6,348 bases of DNA from Terriglobales bacterium. GTDB taxonomy: Bacteria > Acidobacteriota > Terriglobia > Terriglobales > Gp1-AA117. Each line of letters begins with the position of its first letter. Position 1 is the stretch's first letter. Of this stretch, positions 1 to 4,663 are shown piece by piece. Both the position numbers and the translations under genes were made by a program. The DNA lies in assembly GCA_030150795.1 (NCBI GenBank), contig JASLFF010000444.1, positions 1 through 6,348 on the forward strand, in the 5' to 3' direction. The notes below the pieces were generated by a model that was not told the DNA's origin, did not search any database, and saw only the letters and a program-made list of their open reading frames with translations.

Positions 1-1
1 T

Positions 2-337
2 GCGAAGGAAGAAAGGCTGGAAACTTCCAACCCCAACTATGCGGCGTATATTCGCGAGGCGTTTGGGAACGGATATCGCCTAACAGACCGCAACTGGCGC
101 AAGCTGCATGGTGGAAAGTTTTACAACCCGGCCTATCACGCCGAGGAAATCGATCCGGCCAAGGTCATGATGTTTCACGCCAAGGACGATCCGAATGTGC
201 CGTACAAATCCGTAAGCAATTTTGCCAAGCGCACGGGAGTGAAGCTCAATACAATGCAGCGGGGCGGACACGTGAGTACGGATTTCGTGATAAGGAAATT
301 TTGGGTGAGGATTGAGAAGTTCTTTGATGAAAGCTAG
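2..337 (+). CDS. Alpha/beta-hydrolase family protein, C-terminal part (5' end outside window)
   Basis: The frame is open from base 2 and ends with TAG at 335-337, giving 111 residues of a protein whose start lies to the left. Residues 52-95 of the fragment look like the end of an alpha/beta-hydrolase core. A hydrophobic strand (KVMMFHAKDDPNVPY) ends in the D-x-x-V-P arrangement that normally carries the catalytic acid (Asp63). About 27 residues later comes RGGHVS, where His90 fits the catalytic histidine. The last residues (RKFWVRIEKFFDES) resemble the usual C-terminal helix. The nucleophile-elbow serine would lie upstream, so activity and substrate class (esterase, lipase, peptidase or other) cannot be judged. 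The gene converges on the kinase gene with 62 bases between the two stops, and I see no hairpin with a T-tract there. The family assignment is fairly secure, the function is open. Confidence 0.72.
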   Translation, partial: AKEERLETSNPNYAAYIREAFGNGYRLTDRNWRKLHGGKFYNPAYHAEEIDPAKVMMFHAKDDPNVPYKSVSNFAKRTGVKLNTMQRGGHVSTDFVIRKFWVRIEKFFDES

Positions 338-399
338 GCTTAGGACAGATGCCCAGTATTGCAATTTGTGACCCGCTCATCAGTGACTCTCATTTCATG

Positions 400-2022
400 C
401 TAGTGTTCAAGGTCAACTGCAGAAGATAAAACACGTTCTTTTTTTGTAGTGGGCCTGCGAAGCCCAAGCCAATCAAAATTGCGCTCTTTAACGATTGCCC
501 GCATTTGCTCTATATGCTCCCGGAATTCCTGCTCAGTCATCTTGTTATGTCGACCGTCATAGGCATCTAGTTGTCCCGGGGCATGGTTGTAAAACGATGT
601 TTTCGAGAAAATTACGAAGGTTCCGCGTAACCAGCGAACTACTGGACGAGCAGTTTCCGGAAGCTCCTTCCCCTCAAACTCTCCATAGTTCCAGCAATCA
701 AAAGGCGCATACTTACTTGATGAGATTTCAGTCCCTTCTTCATCATAGCTTTCAAACAGTTCGTGATCATTTTGCGCGATATCTGTTCCTTCTTCATCAC
801 CTTCGTCACCTTCATCGCCTTCTTCAGATTCGACCGATGCATTGAATTCTGGGCACGGATCCAGAGGAGCAGCTTCAAGCCTGAAATAATTCCATTCTGG
901 ATCATTGTCAAAGCCTTCAAATGTGAGCTTTAACGGCTTCACGATATTGGGTCGTGGGGTTAACATCTCAATGCATCCAGGTTCGTGATCACTCAATCGC
1001 ACTGACTTCAAGTCATTTCCTCCACCACCTGGAAAAAACAGATGATTCAAACTCTCACTTTTCCCAAGCCGACTTAACACTGCAACGATTTGCTCAGGAT
1101 TAGTCCAAGTGGCTTGTCGGGGTATTACAAGGGGAAATAAATCGGCAAATAATTCTCTCCAGACGACCGGATTGCGCTGATAATAATCGGAGGCCAGCAC
1201 CGCCCATTGCCAAAGCCCAGCGGCGAACTTTTCCATTGACGGACGTTGATCCGGCTCGTTAGAAGTTGCGGCGTTGAGAAGTGCGTCGAGTTGTCCTGAA
1301 TATCCGGTAGGAAAAAGTGGTGCGACAGCTAAATCGCTATTCTTGTTGTATTCACCGTCGAACCCACGTGGAATATCCTTCAAGATAATCCAAAGACTCT
1401 TAGCCAGGGAATAAACGTCTGATGGCCCCGCGGCTGCGCTTGCACCTTTTCTCCGAACCTCTGGCGCCATCGTCCACTTTGGTCCAAGTTGTTCTCCATT
1501 GCCTGTCAAATCTTCCTTACCGGGATAATGAACCAAACCGAAATCAACCACGCAGCAACGATCATTGTAGTAGACGAGATTTGCAGGTTTCAGGTCACGA
1601 TGGTAAATGTTCCGGCGGTGGAGTTCGGCCATTGTCTCGGCTGCCTCCGCGATTGCCAGAACACGCTGGTAAGGCGACGCATCACGAGCCCATTTCTCAA
1701 TGGGTGTCGCCAAGGGCATTGCAAACCATGGCGTAGCATGATTGAGATCTTTGGGCAGGGATCGTGCGAGGATAGGCAGGATTCCTGGAACGTCTGTATT
1801 GGTGCTGAGTATCTTTACCTCAGCACGAAACCTTGAATACGCGATTTTTTTCACCTTCGTCAGAATTTTGACAGCGGCTTCACTGCCGTCCGGTTTCGAA
1901 CAACGCCAAACGATGCCGTTTCCTCCGGATCCCAATCGCTCCACAACTGCCCATTCGCCGTAACGTCTTTGGGGTTGAGGACGTTTCTCGAGCGCAATTC
2001 CTTTAGTAGGCTCGGCAGACAT
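400..2022 (-). CDS. Soluble Hanks-type Ser/Thr protein kinase with acidic, unrecognised C-terminal region
   Basis: This 540-residue protein should phosphorylate Ser/Thr on unknown partners in the cytoplasm. The kinase signature is complete: Gly-rich loop GSGGNG (31-36), ATP-anchoring Lys52, alpha-C Glu68, catalytic loop HRDLKPAN (141-148, Asp143 and Asn148), DFG (160-162), APE (186-188), Asp202 of the SDVYSLAK helix and Arg260. The domain ends near residue 273. I see no transmembrane helix and no PASTA, WD40 or TPR repeats, unlike many bacterial kinases. Residues about 275-540 form a region I do not recognise, with an acidic stretch at about 398-412 containing GDE three times, and a later segment RPVVRWLRGTFVIFSKTS. 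ATG at 2022 is chosen because the kinase domain begins just after it and the next Met is residue 102. No Shine-Dalgarno sequence precedes it, and a TAGAAT at 2032-2037 (minus strand) could make the mRNA nearly leaderless. GC appears lower than in the right-hand genes. Confidence 0.93.
   Translation of the reverse strand: MSAEPTKGIALEKRPQPQRRYGEWAVVERLGSGGNGIVWRCSKPDGSEAAVKILTKVKKIAYSRFRAEVKILSTNTDVPGILPILARSLPKDLNHATPWFAMPLATPIEKWARDASPYQRVLAIAEAAETMAELHRRNIYHRDLKPANLVYYNDRCCVVDFGLVHYPGKEDLTGNGEQLGPKWTMAPEVRRKGASAAAGPSDVYSLAKSLWIILKDIPRGFDGEYNKNSDLAVAPLFPTGYSGQLDALLNAATSNEPDQRPSMEKFAAGLWQWAVLASDYYQRNPVVWRELFADLFPLVIPRQATWTNPEQIVAVLSRLGKSESLNHLFFPGGGGNDLKSVRLSDHEPGCIEMLTPRPNIVKPLKLTFEGFDNDPEWNYFRLEAAPLDPCPEFNASVESEEGDEGDEGDEEGTDIAQNDHELFESYDEEGTEISSSKYAPFDCWNYGEFEGKELPETARPVVRWLRGTFVIFSKTSFYNHAPGQLDAYDGRHNKMTEQEFREHIEQMRAIVKERNFDWLGLRRPTTKKERVLSSAVDLEH
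793..819 (-). repeat. Three tandem 9-bp units coding Gly-Asp-Glu in the kinase gene
   Basis: On the plus strand the units are TTCATCACC, TTCGTCACC and TTCATCGCC, differing only at third codon positions. Read on the minus strand they code GDE three times (residues 402-410 of the kinase). They sit in an acidic tract that also holds two EEGT(D/E)I motifs about 18 residues apart. Such in-frame units can gain or lose copies without breaking the protein. The tract probably forms a flexible charged linker. Confidence 0.8.
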
Positions 2023-2130
2023 ATGATGATGATTCTAAATAATCCTGAACGCCGATTACGATTAGCTGGATTGACTCGAAACTGCGCCAAGAATTAGGCA
2101 AATTTCGATTGCGTACTTACTTTTATTTTC

Positions 2131-2159
2131 TTGACACAGAGGCGAAGAAATAGTAAAGT
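2131..2159 (+). promoter_or_regulatory. Candidate sigma70-type promoter pointing right into non-coding DNA
   Basis: A perfect -35 hexamer TTGACA (2131-2136) is followed after exactly 17 bases by TAAAGT (2154-2159), which matches TATAAT at 4 of 6 positions. The predicted start of transcription is near 2166, right at the foot of a perfect stem-loop. No plus-strand gene follows for about 1 kb. The transcript would be either a non-coding RNA or antisense to the NTF2-like gene. A second TTGACA lies at 2205-2210, but no good -10 is spaced from it. Confidence 0.45.
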
Positions 2160-2166
2160 AGATTAT

Positions 2167-2185
2167 TTTCCTCCCAGTGAGGAAA
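2167..2185 (+). repeat. Perfect 7-bp inverted repeat (stem-loop) at a predicted transcription start
   Basis: TTTCCTC (2167-2173) and GAGGAAA (2179-2185) are exact reverse complements around the 5-base spacer CCAGT. It begins one base after the transcription start predicted from the 2131-2159 promoter. It could be a 5' stabilising hairpin of an RNA or a protein-binding operator. It has no T-tract, so a terminator is unlikely. Confidence 0.55.
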
Positions 2186-2273
2186 CGCCGTAGTTGGACG
2201 ATCTTTGACAACTTAGCTGCTCGCTTCTAGCTACTGGCTGCCTAGCCAAAGCGCCGACTGCGACCCTCTGCCG

Positions 2274-2303
2274 ATTGGGTTTGGGATTGGGATTGGGTTT
2301 GGG
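2274..2303 (+). repeat. Five tandem (A/T)TTGGG hexamers, G-quadruplex motif
   Basis: The units ATTGGG, TTTGGG, ATTGGG, ATTGGG and TTTGGG follow each other without interruption. This places five GGG tracts (2277, 2283, 2289, 2295, 2301) exactly three bases apart, which satisfies the standard G3N1-7 quadruplex rule with one spare tract. It is followed directly by GGGTGGCCC twice (2301-2309 and 2312-2320). If transcribed from 2131-2159, the G-rich strand would be in the RNA. Whether it acts as a regulatory structure or is only a microsatellite cannot be told from sequence. Confidence 0.75.
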
Positions 2304-2305
2304 TG

Positions 2306-2337
2306 GCCCTTGGGTGGCCCAAGCGTCGCCCAAGGGT
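2306..2337 (+). repeat. Strong imperfect hairpin, 8-bp GC-rich core plus wobble extension
   Basis: CCCTTGGG (2307-2314) pairs perfectly with CCCAAGGG (2329-2336). In RNA the stem extends inward through U-G, G-C, G-U and C-G pairs to a 6-base loop (CCAAGC, 2319-2324), and outward by one G-U pair. The alternation of wobble and Watson-Crick pairs means the stem is stronger in the plus-strand RNA than in its complement. It directly follows the G-quadruplex tract. No U-run follows, so an intrinsic terminator is not supported. Confidence 0.55.
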
Positions 2338-2427
2338 CGCGCCTGGGCCTTGCAAGGGTCGAATCGGATAAGTGCTTTGTTTTTAAAGCGGATGACGAAA
2401 AGGGGGTGGGTGACGAAGATCGCCGTA

Positions 2428-2450
2428 ATCGCCGACATCGCGCGTGATCG
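2428..2450 (+). repeat. 23-bp interspersed repeat, copy 1
   Basis: The motif starts ATCGCCGACATCGC and matches the copy at 2540-2562 at 21 of 23 positions; both differences are G to A. The two copies lie 112 bp apart in the same orientation. Shorter TAATCGCCG pieces recur beside both (2426-2434 and 2557-2565). It is probably a diverged intergenic repeat family, and its role is unknown. Confidence 0.6.
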
Positions 2451-2523
2451 GGGAACCTGATGGTGGCCCCCGGGAGTGATTTGTATAAGCCCTTTAGATT
2501 CCTAATTGGAGCATGGGGGGAGG

Positions 2524-2538
2524 GGTGCGAAGCGCACC
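2524..2538. repeat. Perfect 6-bp hairpin GGTGCG-AAG-CGCACC
   Basis: GGTGCG (2524-2529) and CGCACC (2533-2538) are exact reverse complements with a 3-base loop, extendable by one G-T pair (2523/2539). The upstream side is a purine-rich G run (2515-2525). It resembles REP-type short palindromes, but one copy in the window is not enough to call a REP family. Confidence 0.5.
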
Positions 2539-2539
2539 T

Positions 2540-2562
2540 ATCGCCGACATCGCACGTAATCG
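2540..2562 (+). repeat. 23-bp interspersed repeat, copy 2
   Basis: Second copy of the motif at 2428-2450, with two G-to-A differences. It directly follows the GGTGCG/CGCACC hairpin and is followed by a further TAATCGCCGGAATCGGG variant. Copy 1 has no such hairpin before it, so the repeated unit appears to be the ATCGCCG motif and not the hairpin. Confidence 0.6.
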
Positions 2563-2594
2563 CCGGAATCGGGAAAGATCAAGACCTCGCCACT

Positions 2595-2621
2595 GATGAC
2601 ACGGACGACACCGATGAGAAG
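2595..2621 (+). repeat. Imperfect 9-bp tandem repeat (GATGACACG type), three units
   Basis: The units GATGACACG, GACGACACC and GATGAGAAG follow each other, the third being degenerate. In one frame this reads as a D-D-T repeat, a pattern I associate with spurious hypothetical proteins in Acidobacteriota and some other soil bacteria. I treat it as a non-coding repeat remnant. It ends about 20 bases from the stop codon of the minus-strand NTF2-like gene. Confidence 0.5.
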
Positions 2622-2639
2622 AGGGCGCGATCCCGGCGA

Positions 2640-3035
2640 TTACCTGCCCTCAATCGCGTCCCACACCTTTTTGGTATCAACGTTCTGGGTGTACTTCACG
2701 ATTTTGCCGTCCTTGAAATTCCATATGTGGGCAAAAACGGCGTCCATCGCGCCCCCGGACTTCTTGTAAGTCCCAAGATATCTGCCGGTCACGATGATCG
2801 TTTCTCCGGCGTCATAAAACTTGTCCACCTCGGCGCGGTAGCCGTCCCACTCGGTGGCCAGGCGGGCGAACACGTTTTTCCCGACCTCTTCCATGCTGTG
2901 GTATGTCCCGGCATAGGGGAAGCCGGCGGCCTCAGTCCACTCAAACCGGGGCGCCAGCGCGGATTGAAGGTTTTTGGCGATCTGCTCAGCGTCGCCTTTG
3001 TAAATGCCTTGGATTGTCTCCAGATTTGTTTTCAT
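2640..3035 (-). CDS. NTF2/SnoaL-like small protein (ketosteroid-isomerase fold)
   Basis: The 131-residue length is typical of single-domain NTF2-like proteins. These form a cone-shaped alpha+beta barrel, usually a dimer, used as a small-molecule isomerase, cyclase or hydratase or as a ligand-binding protein. The pattern fits: an N-terminal helix (TIQGIYKGDAEQIAKNL), then FEWTEAAGFPYAGTYHS (about residues 31-47), a helix with VFARLATEW, a strand ending VTGRYLGTYK (about 82-91), and the C-terminal FAHIWNFKDGKI hairpin followed by a DT motif. No signal peptide or membrane segment is visible, so it is cytoplasmic. ATG at 3035 is supported by AAGGTG five bases upstream. It is divergent from the FAD oxidoreductase at 3232, with promoter regions facing each other, which suggests shared regulation. 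The substrate is unknown. The fold is well supported, the catalytic role is not. Confidence 0.85.
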   Translation of the reverse strand: MKTNLETIQGIYKGDAEQIAKNLQSALAPRFEWTEAAGFPYAGTYHSMEEVGKNVFARLATEWDGYRAEVDKFYDAGETIIVTGRYLGTYKKSGGAMDAVFAHIWNFKDGKIVKYTQNVDTKKVWDAIEGR

Positions 3036-3040
3036 AAGAT

Positions 3041-3046
3041 CACCTT
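3041..3046 (-). promoter_or_regulatory. Shine-Dalgarno site of the NTF2-like gene
   Basis: On the minus strand the sequence is AAGGTG, then ATCTT, then ATG. A purine-rich match to the anti-SD with 5-base spacing fixes the start at 3035. Confidence 0.7.
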
Positions 3047-3085
3047 AATAAATATCTGTCTTCTATCCCATTAAAAACAGGCGTT

Positions 3086-3145
3086 TTCTAAGGGGAAAAG
3101 CCCAAAAATTCTAATCTTTTTTCTAATAATTTTGTAACGTTAGAA
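3086..3145. repeat. Cluster of four TTCTAA/TTAGAA hexamers with a TAACGTTA palindrome in a divergent promoter region
   Basis: TTCTAA occurs at 3086-3091, 3109-3114 and 3121-3126, and its reverse complement TTAGAA at 3140-3145. A perfect 8-bp palindrome TAACGTTA (3135-3142) overlaps the last one. The second and third copies extend to TTCTAAT. The last two copies face each other as an inverted repeat with 13 bases between. The second copy overlaps the predicted -10 of the NTF2-like gene. This could be an operator array for a regulator controlling both divergent genes. The region is AT-rich, so some hexamers are expected by chance. Confidence 0.4.
3108..3137 (-). promoter_or_regulatory. Candidate promoter of the NTF2-like gene
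   Basis: Read on the minus strand, TTACAA (3137-3132) matches the -35 consensus at 3 of 6 positions. After 18 bases comes TAGAAT (3113-3108), a 5 of 6 match to TATAAT. Transcription would start near 3101, giving a leader of about 65 bases ending in the good Shine-Dalgarno. The leader contains GCTTTTC/GAAAACGC, a bulged hairpin around 3081-3101. Confidence 0.35.
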
Positions 3146-3158
3146 CCATTTTGGGAAC

Positions 3159-3164
3159 GATAAT
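3159..3164 (+). promoter_or_regulatory. Possible -10 element of the FAD oxidoreductase gene
   Basis: GATAAT matches TATAAT at 5 of 6 positions and lies 68 bases before the chosen ATG. The nearest -35-like element, TTGTAA (3132-3137), is 21 bases away, which is too far for a standard sigma70 promoter. An activator-dependent promoter using the TTAGAA/TAACGTTA sites just upstream is possible but unproven. Confidence 0.25.
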
Positions 3165-3218
3165 ACAGCACACGCTTGAACTGCTTGCCCGGGTTTCTGA
3201 TCGCAACGGACCCGTTAT

Positions 3219-3224
3219 AGGGGA
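3219..3224 (+). promoter_or_regulatory. Shine-Dalgarno site deciding the FAD oxidoreductase start
   Basis: AGGGGA lies 7 bases before ATG at 3232. This favours ATG 3232 over the in-frame TTG at 3151, which has no comparable site before it and would add 27 residues ahead of the Rossmann strand. Confidence 0.65.
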
Positions 3225-3231
3225 AAAAGAC

Positions 3232-4452
3232 ATGTATGACGCCATCATTGTTGGCGCGCGCTGTGCCGGCGCGCCCACCGCGCTTCTACTGGCGCGCAAG
3301 GGCTACAAAGTCCTGCTGCTGGATCGCGGTACGTTTCCCAGCGACATGCCGTTCTCAAACCATTACGTTCACCAGACCGGGTCCGCGCGCCTGAAACGCT
3401 GGGGACTTCTGGATACCCTGAGGGCCTCAAACTGCCCGCCCATTTTAACCAATCATTTTGATTACGGAGCATTCTCGCTTACAGGTTCGCCCATTCCGGC
3501 CGAAGGCGGAGTTACTGAGGCGTTTGCGCCTCGCCGTCTCAAGCTTGATCCCATTCTTGTGGATGCAGCCGTGAAATCAGGGGCAGAGCTGCGCGAAGGT
3601 TTTTCCGTCCAGGAAGTGATCTTTGAAGATGGCTGTGTGGCAGGCATTCGCGGCCATGAAAAAAATAGCCCCATGGTTACTGAGAAAGCCCGCATCACCG
3701 TGGGCGCGGATGGCATGTTCAGCGTGGTGGCCAAAGCTGTGCAAGCGCCTGAGTATAAAACCGGCCCCGCGCTGGAAGGCTCTTGGTACGCTTACTACAG
3801 CGGCGTGCCGATGGTCGGCTGGCATCTGTGGCTGCGGCCCGGCAACGTAATTTTTGCTTACAACACCAATGACAATCTTTCACTCATCGGAGTGGCGTTT
3901 GCGGCGCGCGATCTGCCAACTGTCCGCGCCAACGTGGAAAAGCATCATAGCAGCGTGATTGCCCAACACGCTCCGGAGTTGCGGGAACGCATGCAGGCAG
4001 GCAAGCGTGAGTCGCGCTACGTGGGCGGCGCGATTCCCAGCCACGTTCGCAAGCCTTACGGACCGGGGTGGGCGTTGGTGGGCGATGCAGGCTATCAGAA
4101 AGACCCCTGCACTGCCTCCGGAATCACTGACGCGTTTGGCAGCGCTGAGTGGCTGGCCGAGGCAATTGACGCCGGTCTGAGCGGCCGCCAGCCCATGGAA
4201 GAAGCCCTGGCAGCCTATGAACAAACACGCAACAACGCTGAACTGCCGTACTTTGACTTGACAACGCAGTTGGCCGCGTTGGAACCGCCTCCGCCGGAGG
4301 TGCAGCAGCTTCTTGAAGCCCTGAAGGAAAATCCTGAGCAGCGCAGCCGATTTTTTGGAATGCTTGCTCACACTGTGCCGGTGACGGAGTTCTTTTCGCC
4401 GGAAAACATACAGGCCATAGTCAGCAGGCAAAAGCACGCGTCAATTTCCTAA
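3232..4452 (+). CDS. FAD-dependent oxidoreductase / monooxygenase-like protein (PHBH fold, geranylgeranyl-reductase-like)
   Basis: This 406-residue flavoprotein has all the marks of the class A flavin monooxygenase/geranylgeranyl reductase fold. There is an N-terminal dinucleotide-binding strand and loop MYDAIIVGARCAGAP (the GxGxxG variant at 8-13) and an acidic strand end LLLDRG (28-33). The R-x-L-x-x-x-L type helix (RRLKLDPILVDAA, 101-113) comes next, followed by the DG motif GADG (158-161) with the following S-V-V-A, and the second FAD motif GDAGYQKDP (284-292). Such enzymes use NAD(P)H and FAD to hydroxylate or reduce small molecules in the cytoplasm. The second FAD motif reads GDAG, not the GDAAH usual in aromatic hydroxylases, so a reductase or different oxidative role is possible. 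No signal peptide is seen. The substrate is unknown. The gene is divergent from the NTF2-like gene and 211 bp upstream of the fused gene in the same direction. Confidence 0.9.
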   Translation: MYDAIIVGARCAGAPTALLLARKGYKVLLLDRGTFPSDMPFSNHYVHQTGSARLKRWGLLDTLRASNCPPILTNHFDYGAFSLTGSPIPAEGGVTEAFAPRRLKLDPILVDAAVKSGAELREGFSVQEVIFEDGCVAGIRGHEKNSPMVTEKARITVGADGMFSVVAKAVQAPEYKTGPALEGSWYAYYSGVPMVGWHLWLRPGNVIFAYNTNDNLSLIGVAFAARDLPTVRANVEKHHSSVIAQHAPELRERMQAGKRESRYVGGAIPSHVRKPYGPGWALVGDAGYQKDPCTASGITDAFGSAEWLAEAIDAGLSGRQPMEEALAAYEQTRNNAELPYFDLTTQLAALEPPPPEVQQLLEALKENPEQRSRFFGMLAHTVPVTEFFSPENIQAIVSRQKHASIS

Positions 4453-4525
4453 CAACAACTCTGGGATTTCATGTTGTCCGGAAATTTTGCAACGTTCCTA
4501 AGCTTTGGTTCACAACTATAAAACG

Positions 4526-4550
4526 CCGCCAATCTGATCGATGATTGCGG
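4526..4550 (+). repeat. Bulged hairpin in the 211-bp gap before the fused gene
   Basis: CCGCCAATC (4526-4534) pairs with GATTGCGG (4543-4550) as an 8-bp stem with one bulged C and an 8-base loop. It starts just after TATAAA (4517-4522), a 5 of 6 match to a -10 box without a clear -35. A 7-bp inverted repeat ACTCTTC/GAAGAGT (4555-4561, 4591-4597) follows. There is no T-tract, so a terminator for the upstream gene is not supported. The rest of the gap shows nothing else I can name. Confidence 0.35.
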
Positions 4551-4652
4551 TTGGACTCTTCAAGGCTGAATCAGTTCCTTCACGCGAAAAGAAGAGTTCG
4601 CAGATTCACAATCAGCTCGCTAAATCGAACGACCTGGAAAGCCACTACTCAT

Positions 4653-4658
4653 AGGGAG
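4653..4658 (+). promoter_or_regulatory. Shine-Dalgarno site of the fused monooxygenase-PLP enzyme gene
   Basis: AGGGAG sits 5 bases before ATG 4664, and the Rossmann strand MEIAIFGAGIAG begins at that ATG. This fixes the start with good confidence. Confidence 0.75.
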
Positions 4659-4663
4659 CAGCG

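Larger units (their letters stand above)
2023..2639. other. 617-bp non-coding region rich in repeats and hairpins
   Basis: The stretch lies between the kinase start and the end of the NTF2-like gene. Open frames exist on both strands, but their products are low-complexity (PKPNPNPKPN, GLGLGLGL, TDDTDDTDE) and follow the DNA repeats, so I treat them as non-coding. From left to right it holds the kinase upstream region, a rightward promoter (2131-2159), a stem-loop (2167-2185), a small hairpin TGGCT/AGCCA (2235-2248), a G-rich hexamer repeat (2274-2303), a long hairpin (2306-2337) and a CCTTGCAAGG palindrome (2348-2357). These are followed by two copies of a 23-bp motif, another hairpin (2524-2538) and a 9-bp tandem repeat (2595-2621). 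I see no tRNA and no CRISPR repeat array. Confidence 0.7.

Noticed and set aside
80..364. Minus-strand 94-codon frame at the left edge
   Set aside because: It is antisense to the alpha/beta-hydrolase fragment, which shows the DxxVP and GGH motifs on the plus strand.
338..399. Bidirectional terminator between the convergent hydrolase and kinase genes
   Set aside because: I found only a 4-bp AAGC/GCTT hairpin and a direct repeat of GTGAC, with no GC-rich stem or T-tract.
2131..2260. CRISPR-leader-like stretch (AT-rich, two TTGACA, GATCTTTGACAA)
   Set aside because: No regularly spaced repeats or spacers follow. The downstream repeats are 6-bp tandem and 23-bp dispersed, not CRISPR-like.
2386..2400. 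GCTTT/AAAGC hairpin near GTTTTT as an intrinsic terminator
   Set aside because: The T-run is in the loop and not after the stem, and the stem is only five A/T-rich pairs.
2163..2438. Minus-strand open frame of 91 codons across the repeats
   Set aside because: Its product is low-complexity (PKPNPNPKPN), produced by the G-rich hexamer repeat, with no recognisable domain.
2460..3074. Plus-strand open frame of 204 codons
   Set aside because: Most of it is antisense to the well-supported NTF2-like gene, and the start is built from intergenic repeats (TDDTDDTDE). The protein-family pattern is only on the minus strand.
3151..3231. TTG at 3151 as start of the FAD oxidoreductase
   Set aside because: It would add 27 residues before the FAD-binding strand, overlaps the likely promoter region, and lacks a Shine-Dalgarno. 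ATG 3232 has AGGGGA upstream and starts right at MYDAIIVGA.
3880..4437. Minus-strand open frame of 185 codons opposite the FAD oxidoreductase
   Set aside because: It is the antisense shadow of a GC-rich coding region. The plus-strand frame carries the GDAG motif and the family pattern.
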